Of a stretch of DNA of 64,000 bases, positions 12,657 through 21,111 are shown in pieces. Source of the stretch: Protopterus annectens (taxonomy: Eukaryota; Chordata; Ceratodontiformes; Protopteridae); NCBI RefSeq assembly GCF_019279795.1, contig NC_056743.1, forward strand, positions 870,690,478 through 870,754,477. Reading direction: 5' to 3'. Each line of letters starts with the position of its first letter. Position 1 is the stretch's first letter. Below the pieces are notes generated by a model, which did not search any database, was not told the DNA's origin, and was given only the letters and a program-made list of their open reading frames with translations. Position numbers and translations under genes: made by a program.

Positions 12657-13160
12657 GGGTCTATATTAGATCAGCAAACGCTTAAACAAGCGAACGCTGA
12701 TTGATCAACCTTATTTAAGCGACTGTTCAAAATATCGAAGCAACAGAAACCCAAATTTTTTCCTAGGGAAAGAATTCAGTTGTTCATTTCTGTTGCTTCG
12801 ATATTTTCAGTGCTGTGGTGGCAAGTTACGGGTCGGATTCAGGTAAGTGTGCGATTGTGTGGATGTGAGTGTTAGGGTGGGTTAGGTGAGTTAGGGTTAG
12901 GGCGCGGGTTAGGTATGTGTGCGATTGTGTGGACGTGTGCATAGTTTAGTGTAGGGTTAGGTGTCAGATTTTAGATGTATATGTGTGGATTTCTGTTTGC
13001 TTGGTGTGCTTGTGTTGTGTGTATGTGTTTTGGATCAGCGATTTTTTTCCCTAGGAAAAAAATCGCTGATCTGACAGTTTGAGATTGTAAGCGTTCACTT
13101 ACATAAGGTCGATCAATCAGTGTTCACTTTTTTAAGCATTCGCTGATCTAATATAGACCC
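12657..13160. mobile_element. 504-bp hAT-type MITE with internal hairpins
   Basis: Terminal inverted repeats start GGGTCTATATTAGATCAGC on the left and end with its complement at 13141-13160. The similarity continues for roughly 60 bp. The element is flanked by an exact 8-bp duplication TTTTGTAC (12649-12656 and 13161-13168), the size produced by hAT transposases. Inside are two more inverted repeats: a pair with arms near 12739-12757 and 12800-12818, and an almost perfect 39-bp palindrome at about 13035-13073. Between them lies a G/T-rich tract with GTTAGGG repeats (about 12840-12980). It has no coding capacity. A relative with the same plan lies at 57841-58215. Confidence 0.9.
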
Positions 13161-13168
13161 TTTTGTAC

Positions 13169-14010
13169 CAACTCAAAATTGGGCACATAGTTCATAGCAA
13201 TAGTTATTGTTTTGGAAATGTTTATCTTATAGCCTGCCAGTATCTTATAAATCTCCAAAACAGGAAATAGTCTTAGTATCTCTACCTCAGTTTGTGTTAC
13301 ATATATAATAATGTCATTGGTGAAATGTGCTAATTTTCCTTCATTTCCTCCCATTGATATCCTGCTAGTTCTGATTGCCAATTTCTGTTGCCAAAGGTTC
13401 TAAGTATATGACAAGTAGGATAGGGAATAATGGGTAGCCCTGTCTGGTCCCCCTGGACAATTTTATCTCGCGTGAGAGGCCACACCATTGAGCTTGGTCC
13501 TTGGATTAGGACTTGCATATAGCTACAAGATTAACTTTATCCAGCCTTCAGGGAAGTTAAATTCTTTTAGGGTTTCCATTAAGAATCCCAGCTCACTCTA
13601 TGAAATGCCTTTTTGTCATTAAGTCCCATTATCTATAGTATATTATCTAATATTTCTGCATTCTTTTGCCTTGATAATGTTTTGATTACATTATCAAATG
13701 TCTGTTTTCCCTCTATAAACCCACATTGATCTAAATTTTTTATCTCCCCCACTACCTTGGTTAGCTTTTTTGCCAGAAATGTTGTAAAAACCTTGCAATC
13801 ATGATTAAGTACTGGAAATGATTTGTATATACCTGGCAAAATTAAGTCCTTGCCTTGTTTTACGAACACTACTATTACTGCATTCCTCCATGACCTAGGT
13901 ACTTCCCCTCCATTCTATTACATAAGCTCTCCTAAATTTTTATGATTTCGTTTTTGTTTCTATTCATCAATTCTGTTGGGAACCCATCAAGTCCTAGGAG
14001 GGTGGGATTC
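13169..14010 (-). mobile_element. L1/Tx1-type LINE, RT domain (proximal to MITE insertion)
   Basis: The minus strand encodes, in order from 14005: LLGLDGFPTEL (GPDGFPxEF motif), SWRNAVIVVFVKQGKDL, the YRP..N.D.KVFTTFLAKKL block (about 13740-13800), QCGFIEGKQTFDN (DQ.GFI.GR motif, near 13700), an RQG-equivalent near 13440 and HFTNDIIIY (FADD box, near 13310-13330), then GYKINISKT (near 13200-13230). This order is diagnostic of an L1-clade ORF2. The FADD aspartates read N-D, and stops and frameshifts are frequent. The MITE at 12657-13160 interrupts the copy just after the motif following KINISK. Confidence 0.8.
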
Positions 14011-15540
14011 AGTAAAGCCTACATGGTCATTTTTCACTGTGTGCTTATCCTGCTGCAATGCTCACACAGCTGCAAAATGTTTTAGATTCAATAAAATTCA
14101 TGTAGTGGTGTATACTTACACACAAACATGGTAAATTCCGTGGCATGAAAATTCCAGCATAAGTAGCTGAAATGTATGCTAATGAAGCAAACCAACACAG
14201 TGGAGCAATTGAACAAGCTGTAAAGCAACTGTGTAGACTCTGTGCTTGTGTTGCCCTTGCATTCGAAAAGTTTCCAATACAGCCACAGGAGTCTACATGG
14301 AAACAAGAGCAAGTAAAAGTTCTTAGATTTGTACAAGACTGACCTTAGCATGTAACAGCAGACACATTATTACATTATTAGACAAGGTGGATGCTACAAA
14401 AGCAGAGTAACAATAGCAACAATCCTTTTTAAGTGCCATGACATAAATGCAGCTTCACTCCCCCACCCCCAAATGAAGAATATACTTGTAACTAATGTAG
14501 ACAGATAAAGGTGTAAACCCCATGAAACAGACTATTCATACTGTCACGTAAGCATATGCAGTATGTAGCTGATGGAATACACTATTTTATCAAAAACTGC
14601 ATTCCTCTGTGCAGATATATAGCAAAGTAATACCCTTCCTTGTATTTACAACACTAGGCTCTCCTTCAGTTTCCAAAACTGTATTCCTCTGTGCAGATAT
14701 ATAGCAAAGTAATACCCTCCCTTGTATTTACAAAACTGGGCTCTCCTTCAGTTTCCCTGCCTACATGGTTACCAACCATGTAGATTCAGGCCTGTCAGCA
14801 CGGTGAAGAAGTAAATGAGGTCAAAACTCATTAGAATTGCTGAATCACATAAAAATTGTAACTGTGTAGGGATGTTCACTTTGTGTAAGCACTTCCACAC
14901 TGTTTTCAATCGATGGCAACAGTGAATGATGACATCGGGGGGGGGGTGTCAGGTTACACTTACAGAGGTGTTCATGTAGGTCTGTGAAGGGTGAAAGTGC
15001 ATGCAAGCAGTGCACAATTCACAAGTTCTGTTTCATCCTCTATTTTTTGTTAAGATGTGTTGTCTCTGTCTGCTTTAAGTTATTTTTTAATTATTTTTGT
15101 CATTGTTTGCACTTGGCGCAATCACAGGAAATATAGGAATGAATGGCAGGTTTCTTGATGCTTGATAAGTAACTATTCCTCTAGCAGCATGTGTATGTTT
15201 AGGGCTGGAGTACAGATGGTCCTGGGTTCTAATACAGGGTGTGTAAAGTTTAAATCAGTTTTTGCTCTCCTTGTTTGCATGATATCATGGGAACAGAGGA
15301 AAGCAATAACAATACTGCCTGTGTTTACCTTAATTACACGTAGGTGCACACAGTAGTGCAGAGGTGCTTGCAGTGGCACGGAGGTGTGCATTGTGCACTA
15401 ATAAGCAGCGATGGAGTCAACACACACAGTTAAGCAGCAGATGTGTTTCATAGGTGCTAATTACAGCATAAGCAGGTGATTGTCAGCATGGTGGAACTAT
15501 TCAACAAGCTCATATCTCTCAACTATACTGAATTACTCGG
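14011..15540. other. Unassigned sequence with a local duplication
   Basis: No protein similarity seen. It holds the 81-bp tandem duplication listed separately and a run of G near 14937. Short open frames on both strands (14088-14351, 15162-15391) look incidental. Confidence 0.4.
14597..14759. repeat. Two-copy tandem duplication, unit about 81 bp
   Basis: The unit that begins AACTGCATTCCTCTGTGCAG occurs twice, at 14597-14677 and 14678-14759, with only a handful of differences. No coding or terminal structure is associated with it. Confidence 0.9.
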
Positions 15541-15974
15541 TTTTTACCAAGTTTTGGGGGCCAAATAAAGGGGTGTCATGATTCCCGAGCGGCACCCCTT
15601 CATTTCTGATTTTTTTCTTTTGGTTTTATTTATTTTTTGAATATCGCGCTGTCAGAGCTGACATCATCACATGTGCAATGACATCAGCCCCGTCAGGGCT
15701 ATCAGCCAGTCAGAATTGAGCTCAAGGAGCTCACAGTCATTTCCGGCTGCAAATGCAAGTGGGAACAGCAGTTATCAAACAGCAGTTCTGAAGTGGATTA
15801 TTGGCAGCAGCACTTGTCTCGGGGAAAGTGCAGTTTTGGATTTCTAGGAAAATGAAGTGGATTACTGGCAGCAGCACTCGTTTCGTTTGGGAGAAAGTGC
15901 AGATTTGGATTGCAGCACTTGTTTCTTGGATTATTGGACTCTCATTGGAAGTGAAGTGTTGGACTCAAGTAAGG

Positions 15975-15977
<3 letters not shown>
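15541..15977 (+). repeat. Unclassified repeat-like block with internal duplication
   Basis: The block starts with a small fold-back (AAGGGGTG ... CACCCCTT, 15568-15600) and is more GC-rich than its surroundings. It contains a stretch starting GAAGTGGATTATTGGCAGC near 15789 and again near 15852, an internal duplication of about 60 bp. It looks like part of a transposable element but I cannot name the family. Confidence 0.4.

Positions 15978-16011
<34 letters not shown>
15978..16011. repeat. (GT)n microsatellite
   Basis: About 17 GT repeats. Confidence 0.95.
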
Positions 16012-16015
<4 letters not shown>

Positions 16016-16309
16016 GCCCCCATGTAATACACCTGGTGGCTAGAGGTATTCAGACTCAAACCCTGTACCTTTGGCACAGGGTAAAAAGAGCCTAAAGTCC
16101 CTAGCCACCACCATTTCTGAGCTTTGTCCAGATTTTTATGTGCTAAGAGTTGAGAGCTATGGTGAGTGAAAAGTGAGAACTGAATTTGTATTCCCCCATT
16201 ATTGGCTTTGTCCAGGTTTTTTGTGCTAAGAGGTTGAGAGCTATGATGAAAAGTGAGAACTGAATTCACTAAATGATGATCATTAAGTTTCAGTCTTCCT
16301 AATACTTAG

Positions 16310-16460
16310 GGAACTGCTGATTTGGCATAGTGGTATGTTGCTTAGATTGTAGTGCATAGGGCCCTGGGTTCAAGACTTACCAGTGAAATGCACGGTGGTA
16401 ACACAACATTTTATTCTAGCAATTTTCCAAAATTATACAAGCAATGTTTAAAATGTGTCC
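16310..16460 (+). repeat. tRNA-derived SINE-like sequence, copy 1
   Basis: TGGCATAGTGGTATGTTGC (about 16323-16341) fits a pol III A box region, and GGTTCAAGACT (about 16367-16377) fits a B box at the correct spacing of 30-40 bp. A body with ATTTTATTCTAGCAA and an AT-rich end follows. The head resembles a tRNA gene but lacks a credible full cloverleaf. I infer a SINE, family unknown. Confidence 0.55.
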
Positions 16461-16674
16461 CTGGTAAGTCCCTAGCCACTACCACTTGTGAGCTTTGTCC
16501 AGGTTTTTTGTTCTAAGAGTTGAGAGCTATGGTGAGAAGTGAGAAATTAATTTGTATTCCCCCATTATTGGCATTGTTTGTCCAGGTTTTTTGTGCTAAG
16601 AGGTTGAGAGCTGTGGTGAGAAGTGGGATTTGAATTCACTAAATGATAACCATTAAGTTTCAGTCTTCCTTTCT

Positions 16675-16828
16675 TTCAGGAAACTGCTGATTTAGCATAG
16701 TAGTATGTTGCTCTGACTGTAGTGCATATAGTCCTGGGTTCAAGCCTTGCCAGCAACATGCATGGTGGTAACACATTTTATTCTAGCAACTTTCCAAAAT
16801 TATAGAAGCAATGTTTAAAATGTGTCCC
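16675..16828 (+). repeat. tRNA-derived SINE-like sequence, copy 2
   Basis: This is the second copy of the same head and body, with A box region TAGCATAGTAGTATGTTGC near 16693-16711 and B box GGTTCAAGCCT near 16737-16747. It is carried in the second unit of the tandem duplication, so the two copies descend from one insertion rather than two. Confidence 0.55.
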
Positions 16829-16949
16829 TGATTTCTGACCTTTTGCCCCCCCCCCAAAAAAAAAAAAACTGAAGTTGAAAATAAGTGCAAGAAGCTGCTC
16901 AAGATGCCTATGGCTTACACTACTGTCATTGTATTTACAGTGTGGGTGT

Positions 16950-17440
16950 GGAAATAGACTTTTATGATGGAAATGTTCTGAATTGGGCAGTTTTGTCATT
17001 ATTGGTTCATGCATTTTGTTTTATTGCCTACAGTACAGCCTACTGGAAAAATGTTCAAACAATACATTTAAAATGCTCTCTGTCTAACAAGTGTGCTGTA
17101 TTATACATGGAATATAACTTAATAAAGTCTGGAAGGTGTATCAAAGAAAAGAACACATTTATGTTTCTTGTTTTGTGTGCAAAAGGCCAATGATTTGAAA
17201 ACAGCCCAAAGGTAATCTTTATCACCACTGGCCAGATGCATTTTCTTTGGATGTGGTATGTGGATTTCAATGCTATTTCAATGGATGTGAGTTTCAAGGG
17301 CAGCAAAGTTTTAATACCAAGTCTATTTTCATTGTGAGACAGTATTGCTTTGTTTAGCAGATGTCTTAGTGTTTGTGCATTGTTGTGCTGCAAAATGAAA
17401 AACATAAAATCCAAATAATCATTGTAGAAGTAAAGCAGTA
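16950..17440 (+). repeat. Unclassified interspersed repeat, shared with 39.4-40.5 kb
   Basis: The order of recognisable pieces is a GAAATGTTCTGAA stretch, AAAATGCT...CTAACAAGTG, GAAAACAGCCCAAAG, GGCCAGATG and ATTTCAATGG. It matches about 40.09-40.47 kb and partly 39.49-39.66 kb, in the same orientation. The short frames on both strands are not conserved between copies, so it is probably non-coding. Confidence 0.65.
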
Positions 17441-17792
17441 TGCACACATTAGTGTTTATGGTAAATGGGGAGAAATTGCCAGGTAATGGGACATTGGAAT
17501 GGCTGCAGGGAGACTCTGGTACCATATTTTGGTTGTCTGTTCTTCAGTTTGCATTTGAAAGTTGGTGTCCCACAATTCCATTGAAGTGGGTGGGGTTACA
17601 TAATTATATATGCACATTAGATGTTAGAGTACAGATTTGTACCTATTTTTCATGGGCCTTGTCCAGATTTTTGATATTTCCAGGCTGAGAGGTATGAACA
17701 AGCTATAAAGCATCCATGTAGCCTCCATTCTGTTTTTTCCTGATTACTTCAATACTATTGGAGTAGAGACAAAGACATTTTAAAGGAACACA
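17441..17792. other. Sequence upstream of the Harbinger transposase remnant
   Basis: It contains one more degraded TTGTCCAG...GCTGAGAGGTATG motif (about 17658-17695), as in the tandem block at 16.1-16.8 kb. No terminal repeat of the transposon could be recognised here. Confidence 0.4.
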
Positions 17793-18897
17793 ATGCTAGG
17801 GGTTGCTACAGCTATGCCCCATATGTATATGCTAGAGGCTGAAGCCAATGCTGCTGCCAACAGGCCTAGGCTGAGAAGGAGAAGAGTGTTCCAGCCCAGG
17901 GTAACTTTTCAGATGCTACATAACCTGGAAATTGTACAGCACTACAGAGTGGACAGGGACACATTACAAGAACTCTGTGAGCTCTGCCACCCTCAACTCA
18001 GAGCCAGAGTCAACTGAGGGGACCCCATCCCAGTGGAAACTAAGGTATGTGCAGCCCGGAGAATATTAGCTACAGGTACCTTTCAATGGCCATCTGGGGA
18101 CATGATGGGTGTGTCACAGGCATCAGCATCCGGGATCATCTACCAAATCCTGGATGCTATGCTCATACATGCCACTGAGCTCATATGTTTTCCCCATAGT
18201 TCTGAGAAGAGGGCCAGCAATATGCAACATTTCTACTGGGTAGTGCACTACCCTGAAGTACTGGGTGCCATAGATTGCACTCATGTACACATTAAGGCTG
18301 GTGAGCAGGGTAGAATCTACATTAACCACAAAGAGTACCACTCCATCAAGTGCCAAGTCATGTGTAATACCCAGGGAAATATTCCCAAATCTGGCACCAT
18401 CACAGCTGTACCAGATGTTTGCTAGGGAGGACATCCCACAGGGCCATTTACTGGTGGATGCTGGCTATGCACTGGAACCATGGCTGATGACATCCATCAG
18501 ACGTGCATACACAGCCATGGAAGAACACCATAGTGAGCCACACGCTCAATCCAGAAACATCATAGAGCATGTGTTTGGGCTGCTGAAGTCACGGTTCTGG
18601 TGTCTAGATACATCTGGTGGAACCCTGCAGTATAATCCATGCACATATGCACAAATCATCACAGTGTGTTCTATGCCACACAATCTGATCTTGCGGAAAC
18701 AGCCGCAACAGGATCAGCAAGGGGAAGGGAGACACATCCCACCACCAACACCTAGGTCTAGGTATGGTCAGTCATGGTCAGAGGAGGACTTGGAGGAGGA
18801 ATCACCAGCAGCAGTGAGTGGAGGTAGACATAGGCATGGTCAGTATGCCCTTGCTTTGGCTAAGAGACAATGCATAGCACATTTACTGACCACCTAG
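17793..18897 (+). pseudogene. Harbinger transposase (HARBI1-like) pseudogene
   Basis: The first frame (17793-18017) is N-terminal, with a basic RPRLRRRR patch. The frame from 18033 reads ARRILATGTFQWPSGDMMGVSQASAS (helix-turn-helix-like part of the family), then FYWVVHYPEVLGAIDCTHVHIKA with the first catalytic Asp (about 18268), and YHSIKCQVMCN. A different frame then gives GHLLVDAGYALEPWLMTSI, HAQSRNIIEHVFGLLKSRFWCLD with the catalytic Glu (about 18565), and a C-terminal ICxxLHN-like end. The stretch that should carry the second catalytic Asp (WPGSTHDS-type motif) is missing between 18380 and 18400, together with a frame change. A stop at 18015 splits the N-terminus. The product could not be a working transposase. 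Confidence 0.9.
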
Positions 18898-19098
18898 GTA
18901 CCTAATACCATTCTCCTACTCACATACATATAGTAAAATTGATACCAGGCAACTCACACAATCTTTACCTCTCCATGTATTGGATGTGTACTGCTTGCAT
19001 CAGACAGACTCAGCCCTGAACTGAAACTGTGTCAACTGCTGCATTTGCAAGGTCAGTCCTGAATATGGAGTGTATTATTTAATAACATTATGGCATAT

Positions 19099-19240
19099 GT
19101 TCACCTGTGAGAGAGGGGAGCTTTGAGCAGCCTATCTGTCCCTGGAGGAGTGATTTCATCCCAGAAATTAGTAAATGTATTGGTCATTTTGGGCTAATGT
19201 CTATCTCTTTCATTTCCCTGCTATAAAACCCACATTTGCA
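19099..19240 (+). promoter_or_regulatory. CR1 5' promoter-like repeat, copy 1 with TATA box
   Basis: A 140-bp unit starting GTTCACCTGTGAGAGAGG ends with TATAAAA at 19222-19228. It is repeated 621 bp downstream. The sequence resembles a pol II core promoter preceding a transcribed leader. Its role as the LINE promoter is inferred from position and duplication. Confidence 0.5.
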
Positions 19241-19719
19241 AGTTTTTTGTGCTTGTATACAGCTCAGCAAGCTCCTGCCTGGTGCCCTGCAGAGTTCTAC
19301 AGCAGCAGAGAGACAAAAGAGAGATTTTGGAGTGATTAAGTATCAATTTTCTGCATTTTCTTGCTGCCTTTAGCTAATTCTGCCTAAACACCAATTTTTT
19401 AGAGTTTCTGTGATTTAAAAAGCTTGTTTCAGCTACAAATTGGACTTATTTTACTGCCTGCACTTTAACAAAGTTGTTTTTATGTTTCAATTACCTGTTT
19501 AACTGTTGTAGGCTACACACTCAAGTGTGATAGCCATTTCTGTGCATTTAAAGTTTTTTTTATTGTATCTGCTTTATTTTCTGAAAAAAAAATATATACT
19601 TGTTTTCCTGCCTTTCTAAGCTAATATAGACCAGTTTTCAGGTTAGTGCTGAATTCAGGGCTGTGTTACAAGTTTTCTGTGTTTTCCCATATCTTACTTG
19701 GATAGAAGGAAGTTTTTCT

Positions 19720-19860
19720 GTTCACCTGTGAGAGAGGGGAGCTTTGCGCAGCTTATCTGTCCCTGGAGGAGTGGTTTCAGTGCAGAAATTAATAGTTTAT
19801 TGGCCATTTTGGGCTAATTTCTATCTCTTTCATTTCCCTGCTATAAAAGTCGCATTAGCA
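19720..19860 (+). promoter_or_regulatory. CR1 5' promoter-like repeat, copy 2 with TATA box
   Basis: This is a second copy of the unit at 19099, roughly 90 percent alike by eye, with TATAAAAG at 19842-19849. It lies about 260 bp before the first ATG of ORF1. Tandem promoter monomers are known in several LINE families. This copy is the more likely promoter for the ORF1 transcript. Confidence 0.5.
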
Positions 19861-20111
19861 CGGTTTTGCTAGCTAGGGTATAACTATTCCAGGCTCCACA
19901 AAGTCTACTCTTCAAATTTTCCCTTGGAACTAGACTAACTTTCAACTTAAGCATTCAAACCATTCACTTCTCAGCCTGACACTTTCTCAAAACTCATAGC
20001 AAGCAGTAATAAACCTTAGCACTAGCCCCCCCTATACTGTAGGGAAGGACAACGCTCTCTATTTGACCTTACCAGCCGATCAGTAAAACAGGTCACTGTA
20101 CCTATCCAGGC

Positions 20112-21090
20112 ATGTCCAAAGGGCAGTTTCAGGTGTACTCTCCGGTCCTACTGGTGAATCTGGGCATTTTGAGGCAATGTTACAACTGCCTCATGTACAC
20201 AGACAACTCTCTCCTAGTACCACCAAACACTAATTCATGTGAGAGATGCAATTATACAGCCAAACTGGAGGTTAAGCTCTCTCAACCCAAAACTGGATCA
20301 GACAGTTAAGAGTAGAAGTGAATTACTTGCATCACATCAGCAGTCTCACATAGACCTATGAAATCAGCACCAGCAAAAAACACACATAAATACAAAAAAA
20401 CATACTTGGATGCTCTAAATAAAAATCTGCAAAAGCAAGAGAGATCTCCAAAGAAGACATCCAAGCAACCTCCACCCCCACAACACAAACCATGAAACAC
20501 ATACTTCACAGAACCAGTGTGCCACGCAATCACATCCCTTAAGGCAAAATAACATACCCAACACACTAGTAATAGGTGACTCTATAGTCAGGCACATTGA
20601 CGTCCCACTCACAAGGCTGAACAAGGAGAAGGTTACTGTTAGCTGCCTGCTGGGTGCCAGGATCTGCCACATAACACAAGCACTCTGGTCACTCCAGAAC
20701 AAGTACAAATACAACTCTGTCATTGTCCATGTTGGTGTGAATGACCTGAGCCGTACCTCCCTGGACTACATGAAAAGAGACACGGGTGAGCTCTCTGATC
20801 ACATAGCCTAGGCCGGTATGACCCTGACCCTGAGTAGCATCCTGCCCTCACCAAGAATGATACCACGGTATAAAGAAAAAAATGATCAATTTCAAAAATT
20901 GACTAAGCTTCTGGTATCATTCAAAGGGGATCCAGTGTCTGTCAGCCTGGGGTGACATGCTCGACAAGCCACGCTGCTTCTCTAGAGATGGCTTGCACCT
21001 ATCACCCTTAGGCTTTTGAATACTGGCCAAGGCTCTTGCCACCCCCATAGTGCCTTTTTTAGGCAAGGCTCAAAAGACAAACCCACTGCC
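20112..21090 (+). pseudogene. CR1 ORF1: zinc-binding N-terminus plus SGNH esterase domain
   Basis: The N-terminal frame (20112-20309) has CYNC and, 20-odd residues later, CERC, a paired CxxC arrangement as in CR1 ORF1 proteins. The second part carries an esterase of the SGNH hydrolase fold: LVIGDSIVRH with the nucleophile Ser in the GDS box (20575-20583), GVND in HVGVNDLSR (20734-20745), and DGLH with the catalytic Asp and His (20987-20998). The spacing fits the esterase domain known in CR1 and some L2 ORF1 proteins. Stops after 20306, near 20810 and near 20955 and frame changes interrupt it. Confidence 0.8.
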
Positions 21091-21111
21091 ATAAATAGCA
21101 CAATTAACAAA

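Larger units (their letters stand above)
16097..16828 (+). repeat. Tandem duplication (about 365-bp unit) holding SINE-like heads
   Basis: The block that starts TCCCTAGCCACCACCA near 16099 is repeated from about 16466. Both units contain the same series: a TTTGTCCAGG...GAGGTTGAGAG motif twice, a TTAAGTTTCAGTCTTCCT stretch, then a tRNA-like head and a common ending AAAATGTGTCCCTG. The units differ at many positions, so the duplication is not recent. Confidence 0.85.

Noticed and set aside
12840-12985. Interstitial telomere from chromosome fusion
   Set aside because: The G/T-rich tract lies wholly inside a MITE with exact ends and a target duplication.
16318-16380. tRNA gene
   Set aside because: A and B boxes are present, but no complete cloverleaf or anticodon arm can be drawn. 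It is duplicated within a repeat, so SINE-like.
19099-19860. A pair of long terminal repeats
   Set aside because: The unit duplicates only about 140 bp, the space between has no coding content, and the second copy leads straight into CR1 ORF1.
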